From the NCBI GenBank assembly GCA_046704245.1, contig JBJKSD010000037.1, positions 1-6,763 of the forward strand: 6,763 nucleotides of DNA, in the 5' to 3' direction. Positions 1 through 6,306 of the stretch are shown here, piece by piece. Made by a program: the position numbers and the translations under genes. Under the pieces are notes generated by a model. It saw nothing but the letters and a program-made list of their open reading frames with translations, made no database searches and was not told where the DNA came from. The stretch's first letter is position 1; each line of letters begins with the position of its first letter. The stretch comes from UBA660 sp046704245 (lineage in GTDB: Bacteria > Bacillota_I > Bacilli_A > RF39 > UBA660).

Positions 1-2
1 CT

Positions 3-2018
3 AATGAAGATGGATTATACGAGGCAGTTATAGGACCCACAACTAAGATAGAAATAGATCCAAAAGAAGAATTAGCGCATATTAGAAAATTGTTAAAGAC
101 TTTAGAAAAATATGTTAATAGTATGCCTTATATGAGTAATGCCGTATTAGCGCAGATTAGTGGGATAACTACGGCTAGTAAATTAAGTGATATAGTAGCC
201 TTTCATATGCTTATTCCTTTTATAAGAAAAATAGAATATATGGAAACTTTTGATCCAATAGTTAGAATTAAAATGATCTTACAAGATATTAAACAAGAAG
301 AAGAAATATTTCAATTAGAAAATAAAATAGATTTAGAATTAAAACAACAATTAGATGAAGCTCAAAAAGAATATGTTTTACGTGAAAAGATACGTATTAT
401 TAAAGAAGAATTAGGAGATCTATCTAATAAAGATTCTGATGTCGATGAATTGCGACAAAAACTTAATAATTTAAAGATGCCTAATAAGGTTAAAGTAAGA
501 TTATTAGATGAGATTAAAAGATATGAAGCAATGACCCCTAATTCACCAGAGACTGTCATCGTAAGAAATTATATTGATTGGTTAATAAGTTTACCATGGG
601 GTATATATACTAAAGATACTGATGATTTAATTTATAGTCGAAAAGTATTAGATAATACCCATTATGGACTAGATAAAGTAAAAACAAGAATTATCGAATA
701 TTTAGCAGTCAAAGCTATGACTAAGAATTTAAGGTCACCCATTTTATGTTTTGTCGGTCCTCCAGGTACTGGTAAAACTTCTTTAGCTAAAAGTATTGCT
801 AAAAGTTTAAATAGGAAGTTTGTTAAGATATCAGTTGGTGGTATTAACGATGAAGCAGAAATTATAGGTCATCGTCGTACTTATATTGGAGCAAGTCCAG
901 GTCGCATCATTCAAGCGATGAAAAAAGCTGGAGCTTCTAATCCTGTTTTCTTAATTGATGAAATAGATAAGATGACTAAAGATATAAAAGGTGATCCAGC
1001 TAGTGCTTTACTTGAAGTATTGGATCCAGAACAAAATAAATATTTTTCTGATAATTATATAGAAGAAGAATATAATTTATCTAAAGTAATGTTTATTGCT
1101 ACTGCTAATTATTTATATGATATTCCAGAACCTTTAAGAGATAGATTAGAAATAGTTGAATTATCTGGATATACAGAATATGAGAAATTAGATATAGCTA
1201 AAAGACATTTAATTGTTAAACAATTAAAAGAACATGGTTTAAGTAAGGACCAAGTAATTATTGACGATAACGCTATTCTTTCTATTATTAGAGAATATAC
1301 TAAAGAAGCTGGGGTGCGTGAATTAGAGCGTTTAATAGCTACTATATTAAGAAAAATAGTAACGGAAATGGTAGCTAAAAAGAAATATAATAACGTAAAG
1401 AAAGTTAAAATAGATCAAATAGAAAAATATTTGGGTAAGAAGAAATATTTCTATAATAAGAATGATATTGAAGGTCGTATAGGAGTCGTAAATGGCCTAG
1501 CATATACTCCATTTGGAGGCGATATTCTACCAATTGAAGTGACATTCTATCGTGGTAAAGGTGATTTAGTATTAACTGGTTCATTAGGTGAAACGATGAA
1601 AGAAAGTGCTCGTATTGCTCTTAGTTATATTAAAGCTCATGCTGATGAGTTTAATATCGATTATGATTTGATCATTAAAAATGATATTCATATACATATT
1701 CCTGAAGGAGCTATACCTAAGGATGGTCCTAGTGCTGGTATTACTCTAACTACGGCTTTAATTAGTGCCTTTACCCAAAAACCTATTAATCATACTATTG
1801 GTATGACTGGTGAAATGACCTTAAGAGGAAGTATCCTACCTATTGGAGGTTTAAAGGAAAAAACGATTGGAGCTCATCGAGGGGGTATTAAAACAATTAT
1901 TATTCCCGAAGATAATGAAAGAGATTTAGATGAGATACCTAAGGAAATCTTAAAAGATTTAAACTTTATTACCGTAAAGCAATACAAAGATGTGCTCGAA
2001 ATAATAACAAAAGCATAA
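3..2018 (+). CDS. lon: ATP-dependent Lon protease (LonA type), 5' partial
   Basis: Cytosolic AAA+ serine protease that unfolds and degrades damaged and regulatory proteins. The frame is open from base 3, so the gene enters from outside the window; 671 residues are visible and about 100 N-terminal ones are missing, judged by the Walker A position in E. coli Lon. In visible numbering: end of the N-terminal substrate domain and a coiled coil (about 1-230), Walker A GPPGTGKT from 252, Walker B LIDEID with D319-E320, the GHRRTYIGA segment, a sensor-2 region (GVRELERLI), then the protease domain with catalytic Ser577 in DGPSAG and Lys620 in GGLKEK. The 43-residue Ser-Lys spacing equals that of E. 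coli Lon (679/722), so the dyad is intact. The N-terminal part makes it LonA rather than LonB. A TTG at 90 is an internal codon, not the start. It lies directly upstream of spoVID, without the ysxC and hem genes found there in B. subtilis. Confidence 0.97.
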   Translation, partial: NEDGLYEAVIGPTTKIEIDPKEELAHIRKLLKTLEKYVNSMPYMSNAVLAQISGITTASKLSDIVAFHMLIPFIRKIEYMETFDPIVRIKMILQDIKQEEEIFQLENKIDLELKQQLDEAQKEYVLREKIRIIKEELGDLSNKDSDVDELRQKLNNLKMPNKVKVRLLDEIKRYEAMTPNSPETVIVRNYIDWLISLPWGIYTKDTDDLIYSRKVLDNTHYGLDKVKTRIIEYLAVKAMTKNLRSPILCFVGPPGTGKTSLAKSIAKSLNRKFVKISVGGINDEAEIIGHRRTYIGASPGRIIQAMKKAGASNPVFLIDEIDKMTKDIKGDPASALLEVLDPEQNKYFSDNYIEEEYNLSKVMFIATANYLYDIPEPLRDRLEIVELSGYTEYEKLDIAKRHLIVKQLKEHGLSKDQVIIDDNAILSIIREYTKEAGVRELERLIATILRKIVTEMVAKKKYNNVKKVKIDQIEKYLGKKKYFYNKNDIEGRIGVVNGLAYTPFGGDILPIEVTFYRGKGDLVLTGSLGETMKESARIALSYIKAHADEFNIDYDLIIKNDIHIHIPEGAIPKDGPSAGITLTTALISAFTQKPINHTIGMTGEMTLRGSILPIGGLKEKTIGAHRGGIKTIIIPEDNERDLDEIPKEILKDLNFITVKQYKDVLEIITKA

Positions 2019-2040
2019 TATATATTATGCTTTTTATTTT
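2009..2040 (+). terminator. Rho-independent terminator of lon
   Basis: The stem GCATAA (2013-2018) pairs with TTATGC (2025-2030) around a TATATA loop. An A-run (2009-2012) precedes it and a T-rich tail (2031-2040) follows, so the A and T runs extend the stem. The lon stop codon TAA (2016-2018) is inside the 5' arm. This should separate lon from the sporulation genes that follow. The flanking A-run could also let it work on the minus strand, but no minus-strand gene ends here. Confidence 0.8.
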
Positions 2041-2051
2041 ATCTTTTATAT

Positions 2052-2080
2052 TCATAATTAAATACTCCGATTCATATATT
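2052..2080 (+). promoter_or_regulatory. Candidate sigma-E-type promoter of spoVID-ysxE
   Basis: TCATAAT (2052-2058) resembles the mother-cell sigma-E -35 element. After exactly 14 bases comes CATATATT (2073-2080), which matches six of eight positions of the sigma-E -10 consensus CATACA(A/C)T. Transcription would start near 2087, just ahead of the ribosome binding site at 2094-2100. B. subtilis spoVID is known to be sigma-E controlled, so position and type fit. The match is by eye in AT-rich DNA and chance resemblance is possible. Confidence 0.5.
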
Positions 2081-2106
2081 TTACTGAATAAAGAAAGGAG
2101 AATATT

Positions 2107-2820
2107 ATGAAACAGATAATACCTTTTGAGAAAGAAATAGAGTTTCGTACTAATATATATGAAATAAGTAGTATATCGTTAGAACATACTCTACATTTAA
2201 GTGAAGATATTGTTGAAGGGGAGTTTTTAGTTAGTGGTCAATATAAAGAAAATATAAATACTAATATATTAGAAGATTTTTATTTTCATATTCCATGTGA
2301 AATAGCAATTGATGGTGATTATGATCTATCTAATATAAAGATCGATATAGAAGATTTTTATTATGAGATTACCAATAATAATATTTTAAAAATAAATATT
2401 GATATAGCTATCGATGGTTTAGAAGAGCGTCAAATGCTTTCTACTGAGGATGATATATTTAATAAGGAGGATAATATGTTTGAAGAAGAAAAGATAGAAG
2501 AAGAGCAAAATATTATAGAAGAAGGAGAAGATATAATGGAAGAAGAACGTGAAGATATTGAGAATGATAGTTTAGAAGAAGAAAAAGAAATAACTAGTGA
2601 AGTAATTAAAGAAAAAGTAACATCACTATTTGATTCTTTTGATGATCGTACTGAAACTTTCTCTACTTATGCTGTCTATATTGTTAGAGAAGGTGATACG
2701 TTAGAATCAATATTAACCAAATATAATAAGACTAGAGAAGAAATAGAAGAATATAATAATTTAGATGATTTTAGAATAGGTACTAAACTTATTATTCCCG
2801 CATCTATAAAATATGAATGA
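2107..2820 (+). CDS. spoVID: SpoVID-like spore coat morphogenesis protein with C-terminal LysM
   Basis: Likely mother-cell protein that drives coat proteins to encase the forespore, as SpoVID does in B. subtilis. Residues 1-105 resemble the SpoVID N-terminal domain (related to the SPOCS domain of SipL), including the HIPCEIAIDG and IKIDIEDFYYEI segments. A strongly acidic, Glu-rich low-complexity linker follows (about 106-175), then one LysM domain (191-231; YIVREGDTL ... IGTKLIIP). The FSTYAVYIV lead-in to LysM resembles the C-terminal end of SpoVID. No signal peptide or membrane segment is seen, fitting a mother-cell cytosolic protein. At 237 residues it is under half the length of B. subtilis SpoVID (about 575), mostly through a shorter linker. 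The ATG has AAAGGAG at 2094-2100, six bases upstream. The end overlaps ysxE by eight bases, and that neighbour supports the call. A SipL-type equivalent is the main alternative. An internal start is listed separately. Confidence 0.8.
   Translation: MKQIIPFEKEIEFRTNIYEISSISLEHTLHLSEDIVEGEFLVSGQYKENINTNILEDFYFHIPCEIAIDGDYDLSNIKIDIEDFYYEITNNNILKINIDIAIDGLEERQMLSTEDDIFNKEDNMFEEEKIEEEQNIIEEGEDIMEEEREDIENDSLEEEKEITSEVIKEKVTSLFDSFDDRTETFSTYAVYIVREGDTLESILTKYNKTREEIEEYNNLDDFRIGTKLIIPASIKYE
2464..2478 (+). promoter_or_regulatory. Internal ribosome binding site and in-frame ATG within spoVID
   Basis: AAGGAGG (2464-2470), a full Shine-Dalgarno, lies five bases before an ATG (2476-2478) in frame with spoVID at Met124. 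Initiation here would give a 114-residue product of acidic linker plus LysM, lacking the N-terminal coat-targeting domain. The signal is at least as strong as the gene's own (AAAGGAG). It is built from codons AAG GAG, although GAG is used less than GAA in this gene. Use in the cell is inferred, not shown. Confidence 0.45.
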
Positions 2821-3718
2821 TATTAGAAATATAAAAGAAAAATACGCCCTTAATACCCAGCGTTACACTATTAAAAAAGGTATAACTATAGTCGATGCTG
2901 ATGATGGGCGTTTTGTTTTTAAAAGAAATAGTGGGAATGATGTAGAAAATCTATATAAATATTTAAATTCACGTAATTTTAATTATTATGCTCCTCTTAT
3001 TAGATCAGATGATAATTATAATATATATAATTATATTGATGAAGTAGATACTCCTTTAGAACAAAAAGCTTTAGATTTAATGTTTATTTTAAGTCTATTA
3101 CATAATAAAACGACTTTTTATAAAGAAGTAGATATCGATAATTATAAGAAAATATATGAAGATATTACCGATAAAATAAACTATTATAATAGTTATTATA
3201 CCGATATGATTAATAAGATTGAAACTAAAATATATATGAGTCCTACGGAATATTTAATAGCTAGAAATATAAATAAAATTTATGCATCTATTACTTTTTG
3301 TAAACAAGAATTAAATAGTTGGTATCAATTAATAAAAGGTAAACATAAACAACGTTTGGTTACTTTACATAATAATTTAGAATTAGATCATCTAATAGAA
3401 GGTAATGAAATATATCTAGTAAGTTGGGATAAATATAAAGTAGATATGCCAATATATGATATTTATACGCTATATCAGAAACATTATTTTGATTTAGATT
3501 TTAATGAATTACTCAAAGTTTATGAAGATAAATACCCTTTATTAGAAGAAGAGAAACAATTATTGTTTATTTTAATAGCATTACCTCATAAGATAGATTT
3601 AACTACTGATCAATATCAAAATTGTAAGATAGTTAATAATTATTTTGATTATATCTTTAAAACAGAAGAATTAATATCAAATTATAAGACGCATGATGAG
3701 ACTGATGAGGCAACATAA
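2813..3718 (+). CDS. ysxE: YsxE/CotS-like spore coat kinase-fold protein, probably inactive
   Basis: A 301-residue protein with the outline of the CotS/YsxE branch of aminoglycoside-phosphotransferase-like kinases, which associate with the spore coat. A beta-3-like strand holds Lys37 (RFVFKR). The segment LHNNLELDHL (His186-Asn188) sits where family kinases carry HGD..P.N. WD at 205-206 follows Ser204 where the metal-binding Asp of the ID(F/W)D motif is expected. The structural DxPxYD (211-216) is kept. Loss of both Asp residues suggests a pseudokinase. The ATG lies within the last codons of spoVID (8-base overlap), so the two are probably translationally coupled and co-transcribed from the sigma-E-like promoter. 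The order spoVID-ysxE is that of B. subtilis and is the main support for the symbol, because sequence similarity by eye is weak. The last 42 bases overlap an opposing small gene. Confidence 0.65.
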   Translation: MNDIRNIKEKYALNTQRYTIKKGITIVDADDGRFVFKRNSGNDVENLYKYLNSRNFNYYAPLIRSDDNYNIYNYIDEVDTPLEQKALDLMFILSLLHNKTTFYKEVDIDNYKKIYEDITDKINYYNSYYTDMINKIETKIYMSPTEYLIARNINKIYASITFCKQELNSWYQLIKGKHKQRLVTLHNNLELDHLIEGNEIYLVSWDKYKVDMPIYDIYTLYQKHYFDLDFNELLKVYEDKYPLLEEEKQLLFILIALPHKIDLTTDQYQNCKIVNNYFDYIFKTEELISNYKTHDETDEAT

Positions 3719-3895
3719 TTCAATAAATAATAGAACAGCATTACCAGAGGAGTTAATAAAAATATTAATAAATGCTTGATATACTACAATTATTCCTAGA
3801 ATAACAATACTGATAATATTATAAATATTATTGCGTCTTTTAAAACGACATGCATCACATGTGCAAAAAAAACCATGACCTTTAAAGAAATTCAT
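3677..3895 (-). CDS. Small Cys-motif membrane protein, function unknown
   Basis: A 72-residue protein I cannot assign to a family. The N terminus is a short soluble segment with three Cys in CTCDAC (residues 11-16), followed by basic FKRR. Two hydrophobic stretches follow (about 24-47 and 53-72), the second with a Cys pair. The layout suggests a small membrane protein with a Cys-rich, possibly metal-binding or redox head; positive residues next to the first helix favour a cytoplasmic head. It is supported as a real gene by GGAGGGG (plus-strand 3900-3906), four bases before its ATG, by its divergent position facing the deacetylase gene, and by a composition that makes sense as protein. The stop is TGA at 3679-3677. 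Its last 14 codons overlap the end of ysxE on the other strand. I see no convincing promoter. Confidence 0.65.
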   Translation of the reverse strand: MNFFKGHGFFCTCDACRFKRRNNIYNIISIVILGIIVVYQAFINIFINSSGNAVLLFIELCCLISLIMRLII

Positions 3896-3899
3896 AATA

Positions 3900-3906
3900 C
3901 CCCTCC
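3900..3906 (-). promoter_or_regulatory. Strong Shine-Dalgarno of the minus-strand small gene
   Basis: Read on the minus strand this is GGAGGGG, four bases upstream of the ATG at 3895-3893. It is the main reason for accepting the 72-residue gene, since such a purine-rich block is rare in this AT-rich intergenic stretch. Confidence 0.7.
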
Positions 3907-3968
3907 ATTATAACCTATTCCCAAACTATAAAAATGTAGATAATAAATATGTAGAAAGATAATAAAAA

Positions 3969-3977
3969 TGGTATACT
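3969..3977 (+). promoter_or_regulatory. Extended -10 promoter element of the deacetylase gene
   Basis: TGGTATACT is an extended -10 (TGn then TATACT, five of six to TATAAT). No good TTGACA-like -35 is present about 17 bases upstream, which extended -10 promoters can tolerate. Transcription would begin near 3984, leaving a leader of only about ten bases before the GTG start. The call rests on this short match only. Confidence 0.45.
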
Positions 3978-3992
3978 AATATTGGTGGTTAT

Positions 3993-5240
3993 GTGGATTT
4001 TATTAAAAAGTATATCACTTTAAATAATATATTTATTTTTATTATTAGTGTATTAACTATGGTATGCTTTTTTCTTATTGGTAATATAGAAAAAGAAATA
4101 TATATGATTGATTTAAGTAATATGAATACAGAACAAATAAAAAAATTTACTAATATTAACAATATACCATTAACTATAAAATATGAATATAATGATAATA
4201 TTGTTAAAGATAAAGTAATAAGTCAAAGTATTAAAGAAGATACTTTAATTAATAATGAAAGTAAGTTAGTTGTCATTATGTCTAAAGGGAAATTTCCTAT
4301 TACTATATATAAAGAGAATAATGTAAATGAATTAGGTAATATACCTATTATTATGTATCATGGTATTCATAATTTAAAGAATTGTGATACAGCTTATACT
4401 GGGGGAAATGTTGATAGGATGGGCTATAATAGGACGACAGAGGCCTTTCTTAATGATTTAGAAATGTATTATCAAAAAGGTTATCGAATGATTAGATTAC
4501 AAGATTATATTGATGGTAATATTAAAGTAGAGTTAGGTAAAAGTCCTATTATTTTAACCTTTGATGATGGTGCTAAGAATAATATTAGAATATTAGGTAA
4601 AGATGATAAAGGGAATTTAATTATCGATCCTAATTCAGCGGTAGGTATATTAGAACAATTTAAACAAAAATATTCTGATTATAATATAACAGCCACTTTT
4701 TTTCTTAACAAATATTTATTTTATCAATATGAATATAATAATGATATCTTAAAGTGGTTAATAAATCATGGTTATGATATTGGCAATCATACTAGTAATC
4801 ATTTAAAGATAGCTAATTTAACTAAAGAAGAAACAATGAAAGAAATAGCTACCATGTATCAACAATTAGATAATATTATTCCTAATAAATATATTAAGAT
4901 CTTATCTTTACCTAATGGTTCTCCAACTAATAGAGATCATTCTAACTTTCCATCTATCTTAAATGGTACATATAACAATTATCAATATAATACTTTATCT
5001 ACGTTAAGAGTGGGGTGGGAACCAGAATATTCACCATATAATATTAAATTTGATAAAACCTATTTAAAAAGAGTTAGAGCCTGGGATAATAATGGTAAAG
5101 ATGATTTAATATACTATATTAGTAGACTAGATAAAAATAGATATATATCTTCAGGTATCGATAACAAGATAGTAATACCTAAAACATTTTTAAATAAATT
5201 GAATACTAATATTAGTAAAGAAGTAATTACTTATGAATAA
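3993..5240 (+). CDS. Membrane-anchored PASTA-polysaccharide deacetylase protein
   Basis: A 415-residue extracytoplasmic protein. Residues 13-30 form an N-terminal membrane anchor without a clear signal-peptidase site. Residues 38-100 read as a PASTA domain (DLSNM ... VISQSIKED ... SKLVVIMSKGK), a fold that binds peptidoglycan fragments in other proteins. A NodB-type carbohydrate esterase 4 domain follows: IPIIMYHGI near 117-125, TFDDG at 189-193 (Asp191 candidate base, Asp192 metal ligand) and HTSNH at 266-270 (metal ligands His266 and His270). Motif 3 is LPNG (306-309), not the usual R.PYG, and no C-terminal motif-5 His is evident, so mechanism or substrate may differ. The probable role is deacetylation of peptidoglycan or another surface glycan. 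The start is GTG, with weak GGTGG (3984-3988) upstream; a stop at 3963 and no other start codon leave no alternative that keeps the anchor. No terminator is seen before the T-box promoter. Confidence 0.82.
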   Translation: MDFIKKYITLNNIFIFIISVLTMVCFFLIGNIEKEIYMIDLSNMNTEQIKKFTNINNIPLTIKYEYNDNIVKDKVISQSIKEDTLINNESKLVVIMSKGKFPITIYKENNVNELGNIPIIMYHGIHNLKNCDTAYTGGNVDRMGYNRTTEAFLNDLEMYYQKGYRMIRLQDYIDGNIKVELGKSPIILTFDDGAKNNIRILGKDDKGNLIIDPNSAVGILEQFKQKYSDYNITATFFLNKYLFYQYEYNNDILKWLINHGYDIGNHTSNHLKIANLTKEETMKEIATMYQQLDNIIPNKYIKILSLPNGSPTNRDHSNFPSILNGTYNNYQYNTLSTLRVGWEPEYSPYNIKFDKTYLKRVRAWDNNGKDDLIYYISRLDKNRYISSGIDNKIVIPKTFLNKLNTNISKEVITYE

Positions 5241-5244
5241 TTTG

Positions 5245-5273
5245 TTGAAATAATAATGAAAATATAATATAAT
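5245..5273 (+). promoter_or_regulatory. Sigma-A-type promoter of the T-box-HD-valS operon
   Basis: TTGAAA (5245-5250; four of six to TTGACA, lacking... see spacing) is followed after exactly 17 bases by a perfect TATAAT (5268-5273). In fact TTGAAA matches TTGACA at five of six positions. Transcription should begin near 5280, just ahead of T-box Stem I. An overlapping second TATAAT at 5263-5268 would give a 12-base spacer and is not preferred. The promoter starts four bases after the deacetylase stop codon. Confidence 0.75.
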
Positions 5274-5284
5274 GAAAATAATTT

Positions 5285-5504
5285 AAAAGCGATGAACAAG
5301 AGGGATAATTATAATTTATTAATAGAGAACTGTTGCCGGTGGAAGAACAGTAATAAAATAATTATTAGTAGCTTGGGAGTTTTATATCTGAAATTAGTAG
5401 GATATAACGTAAAAATGCGTTAAATAATCAAGGGCATAATATTTATATTATGAACTAAGGTGGTACCGCGTATTAACGTCCTTATATTAAGGATGTTTTT
5501 TTAT
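5285..5504 (+). promoter_or_regulatory. T-box riboswitch sensing uncharged tRNA-Val
   Basis: A transcriptional T-box leader. Stem I is closed by AAGC (5287-5290) with GCTT (5371-5374). Above it, ATAATTAT (5305-5312) pairs with 5358-5365 and TTTATTA (5315-5321) with 5351-5357. The AGAGA bulge (5324-5328) and an apical hairpin ACTGTT/AACAGT carrying GGTGGAAG complete it. The specifier is proposed as GTA (Val) at 5368-5370, in the loop next to the closing helix. Stem II (TTATATC/GATATAA, about 5382-5407) holds GAA and AGTA as in S-turns; Stem III is CATAATA/TATTATG (5435-5452). The T-box proper has TGGTACC (5461-5467), whose TGGT can pair with the ACCA end of a tRNA with discriminator A, as tRNA-Val has. 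TAAGG (5456-5460) pairs with CCTTA (5480-5484) in the antiterminator, in competition with the terminator. Downstream valS fits the Val codon. Confidence 0.95.
5475..5503 (+). terminator. T-box-controlled intrinsic terminator
   Basis: AACGTCCTTA (5475-5484) pairs with TAAGGATGTT (5488-5497), including one G-T wobble, around a three-base loop, and runs into seven T (5496-5502). The 5' arm contains the CCTTA needed by the antiterminator, so the two structures are mutually exclusive. With charged tRNA-Val plentiful this hairpin should stop transcription before the HD gene. Confidence 0.9.
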
Positions 5505-5520
5505 TTAAGGGGGTTTTAAT

Positions 5521-6306
5521 ATGAATATAGCAGCTTGGGAATATGTCTTTAGTAAATATGTAAGTGATAATTTTAATAAGGATGAAGAAGAAATAGAATT
5601 AAAATTTATTCATTCTAAAAATGTTGAAAAACTTAGCCAATATATTGCTCAGAGTGAAAGATATAATAAAGGTATAGTATTATTAGCTAGACTAATAGGT
5701 TTAATTCACGATATTGGGCGTTTTCCTCAATGGCAAAAATATGCAACATTTAAAGACCGACAATCTATTGATCATGGTGAATTAGGAGTAGAAGTATTAT
5801 TTAATAATAATTTAATAAGGCAATTTATTGACGATAATCGATATGATGAAATAATTAAACAAGCTATTTTACACCATAATAAATATCAATTACCTAATAA
5901 TTTAGATGATTTTACTTTATTATTTTGTAAGATAGTACGCGATGCTGATAAGATAGATATATTAAGAATCGCAGCCGAAGATCAAAGGGTTATACCTAAG
6001 ACTGAAAATTATATTAGTAATGGAGTATATCAAGATTTTATTGAAGGAAATTCTATTAAGATAGCTAAATTAAAAACGAAAGCTGATGTTGTTATCTTAA
6101 AAATATCGATGATGTTTGATTTAAATTATAATTTTAGTTTACATTATTTAAAAGAAAGTAAATATATTGAACAGATACTAACCAAAGCCGCAATAGTTGA
6201 TAAAGATAAGATTATTGAAAGAGTATACAGTTATTATGATGAAAGATTTAAGGAGGAAGAACATGTTAGAGAAAAAGTACGACCACATAATCGTCGAAGA
6301 AGATAA
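5521..6306 (+). CDS. HD-domain metal-dependent phosphohydrolase, substrate unknown
   Basis: A 261-residue cytosolic protein of the HD superfamily. The expected metal ligands are in order: His31 (FIHS), the HD pair His63-Asp64 in HDIGR, His85 (DHGELG), His118-His119 (LHHNKY) and Asp143 in RDADKID. The extra His residues suggest a two-metal site, so it is probably active on a phosphoester or nucleotide, but nothing in the sequence names the substrate. No ACT, TGS, GYP or nucleotidyltransferase partner domain is present, so it is not RelA/SpoT. The ATG has AAGGGGG (5507-5513) seven bases upstream. It is the first gene behind the T-box, so it should respond to tRNA-Val charging. Its last 44 bases overlap the start of valS, and the overlap encodes an unusual basic tail ending in four Arg. 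Confidence 0.85.
   Translation: MNIAAWEYVFSKYVSDNFNKDEEEIELKFIHSKNVEKLSQYIAQSERYNKGIVLLARLIGLIHDIGRFPQWQKYATFKDRQSIDHGELGVEVLFNNNLIRQFIDDNRYDEIIKQAILHHNKYQLPNNLDDFTLLFCKIVRDADKIDILRIAAEDQRVIPKTENYISNGVYQDFIEGNSIKIAKLKTKADVVILKISMMFDLNYNFSLHYLKESKYIEQILTKAAIVDKDKIIERVYSYYDERFKEEEHVREKVRPHNRRRR
6251..6256 (+). promoter_or_regulatory. Shine-Dalgarno of valS within the HD gene
   Basis: AGGAGG lies six bases before the ATG at 6263 and fixes the valS start despite the long overlap with the HD gene in another frame. Translation of the HD gene passes through it, so the two genes may be translationally coupled. Confidence 0.8.

Noticed and set aside
90..92. TTG as the start of lon
   Set aside because: The frame stays open to base 3, and the upstream residues continue the Lon N-terminal domain.
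362..559. A 65-codon open frame on the minus strand within lon
   Set aside because: It is antisense to conserved Lon coding sequence, has no good ribosome binding site, and its translation resembles no protein I know.
2522..2538. A second internal Shine-Dalgarno-like AAGGAG with in-frame ATG (Met144) in spoVID
   Set aside because: It arises from ordinary Glu and Gly codons in a GAA-rich stretch, and the spacing is longer, so chance explains it better than for the Met124 site.
2470..2600. GAA-rich stretch as a tandem repeat
   Set aside because: There is no regular repeat unit; it is low-complexity coding for the acidic linker.
2818..2820. TGA recoded as Trp, as in mycoplasmas
   Set aside because: TGA ends spoVID right at the ysxE start and also ends the minus-strand gene; Trp codons in lon, valS and others are TGG.
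3907..3912. TATAAT on the minus strand as promoter of the small gene
   Set aside because: It abuts the ribosome binding site, so the transcript would begin inside or after it, and there is no -35 match.
5397..5399. Second GTA as the T-box specifier
   Set aside because: It lies in the AGTA S-turn of the Stem II hairpin, whereas GTA at 5368-5370 sits in the Stem I internal loop next to the closing helix.
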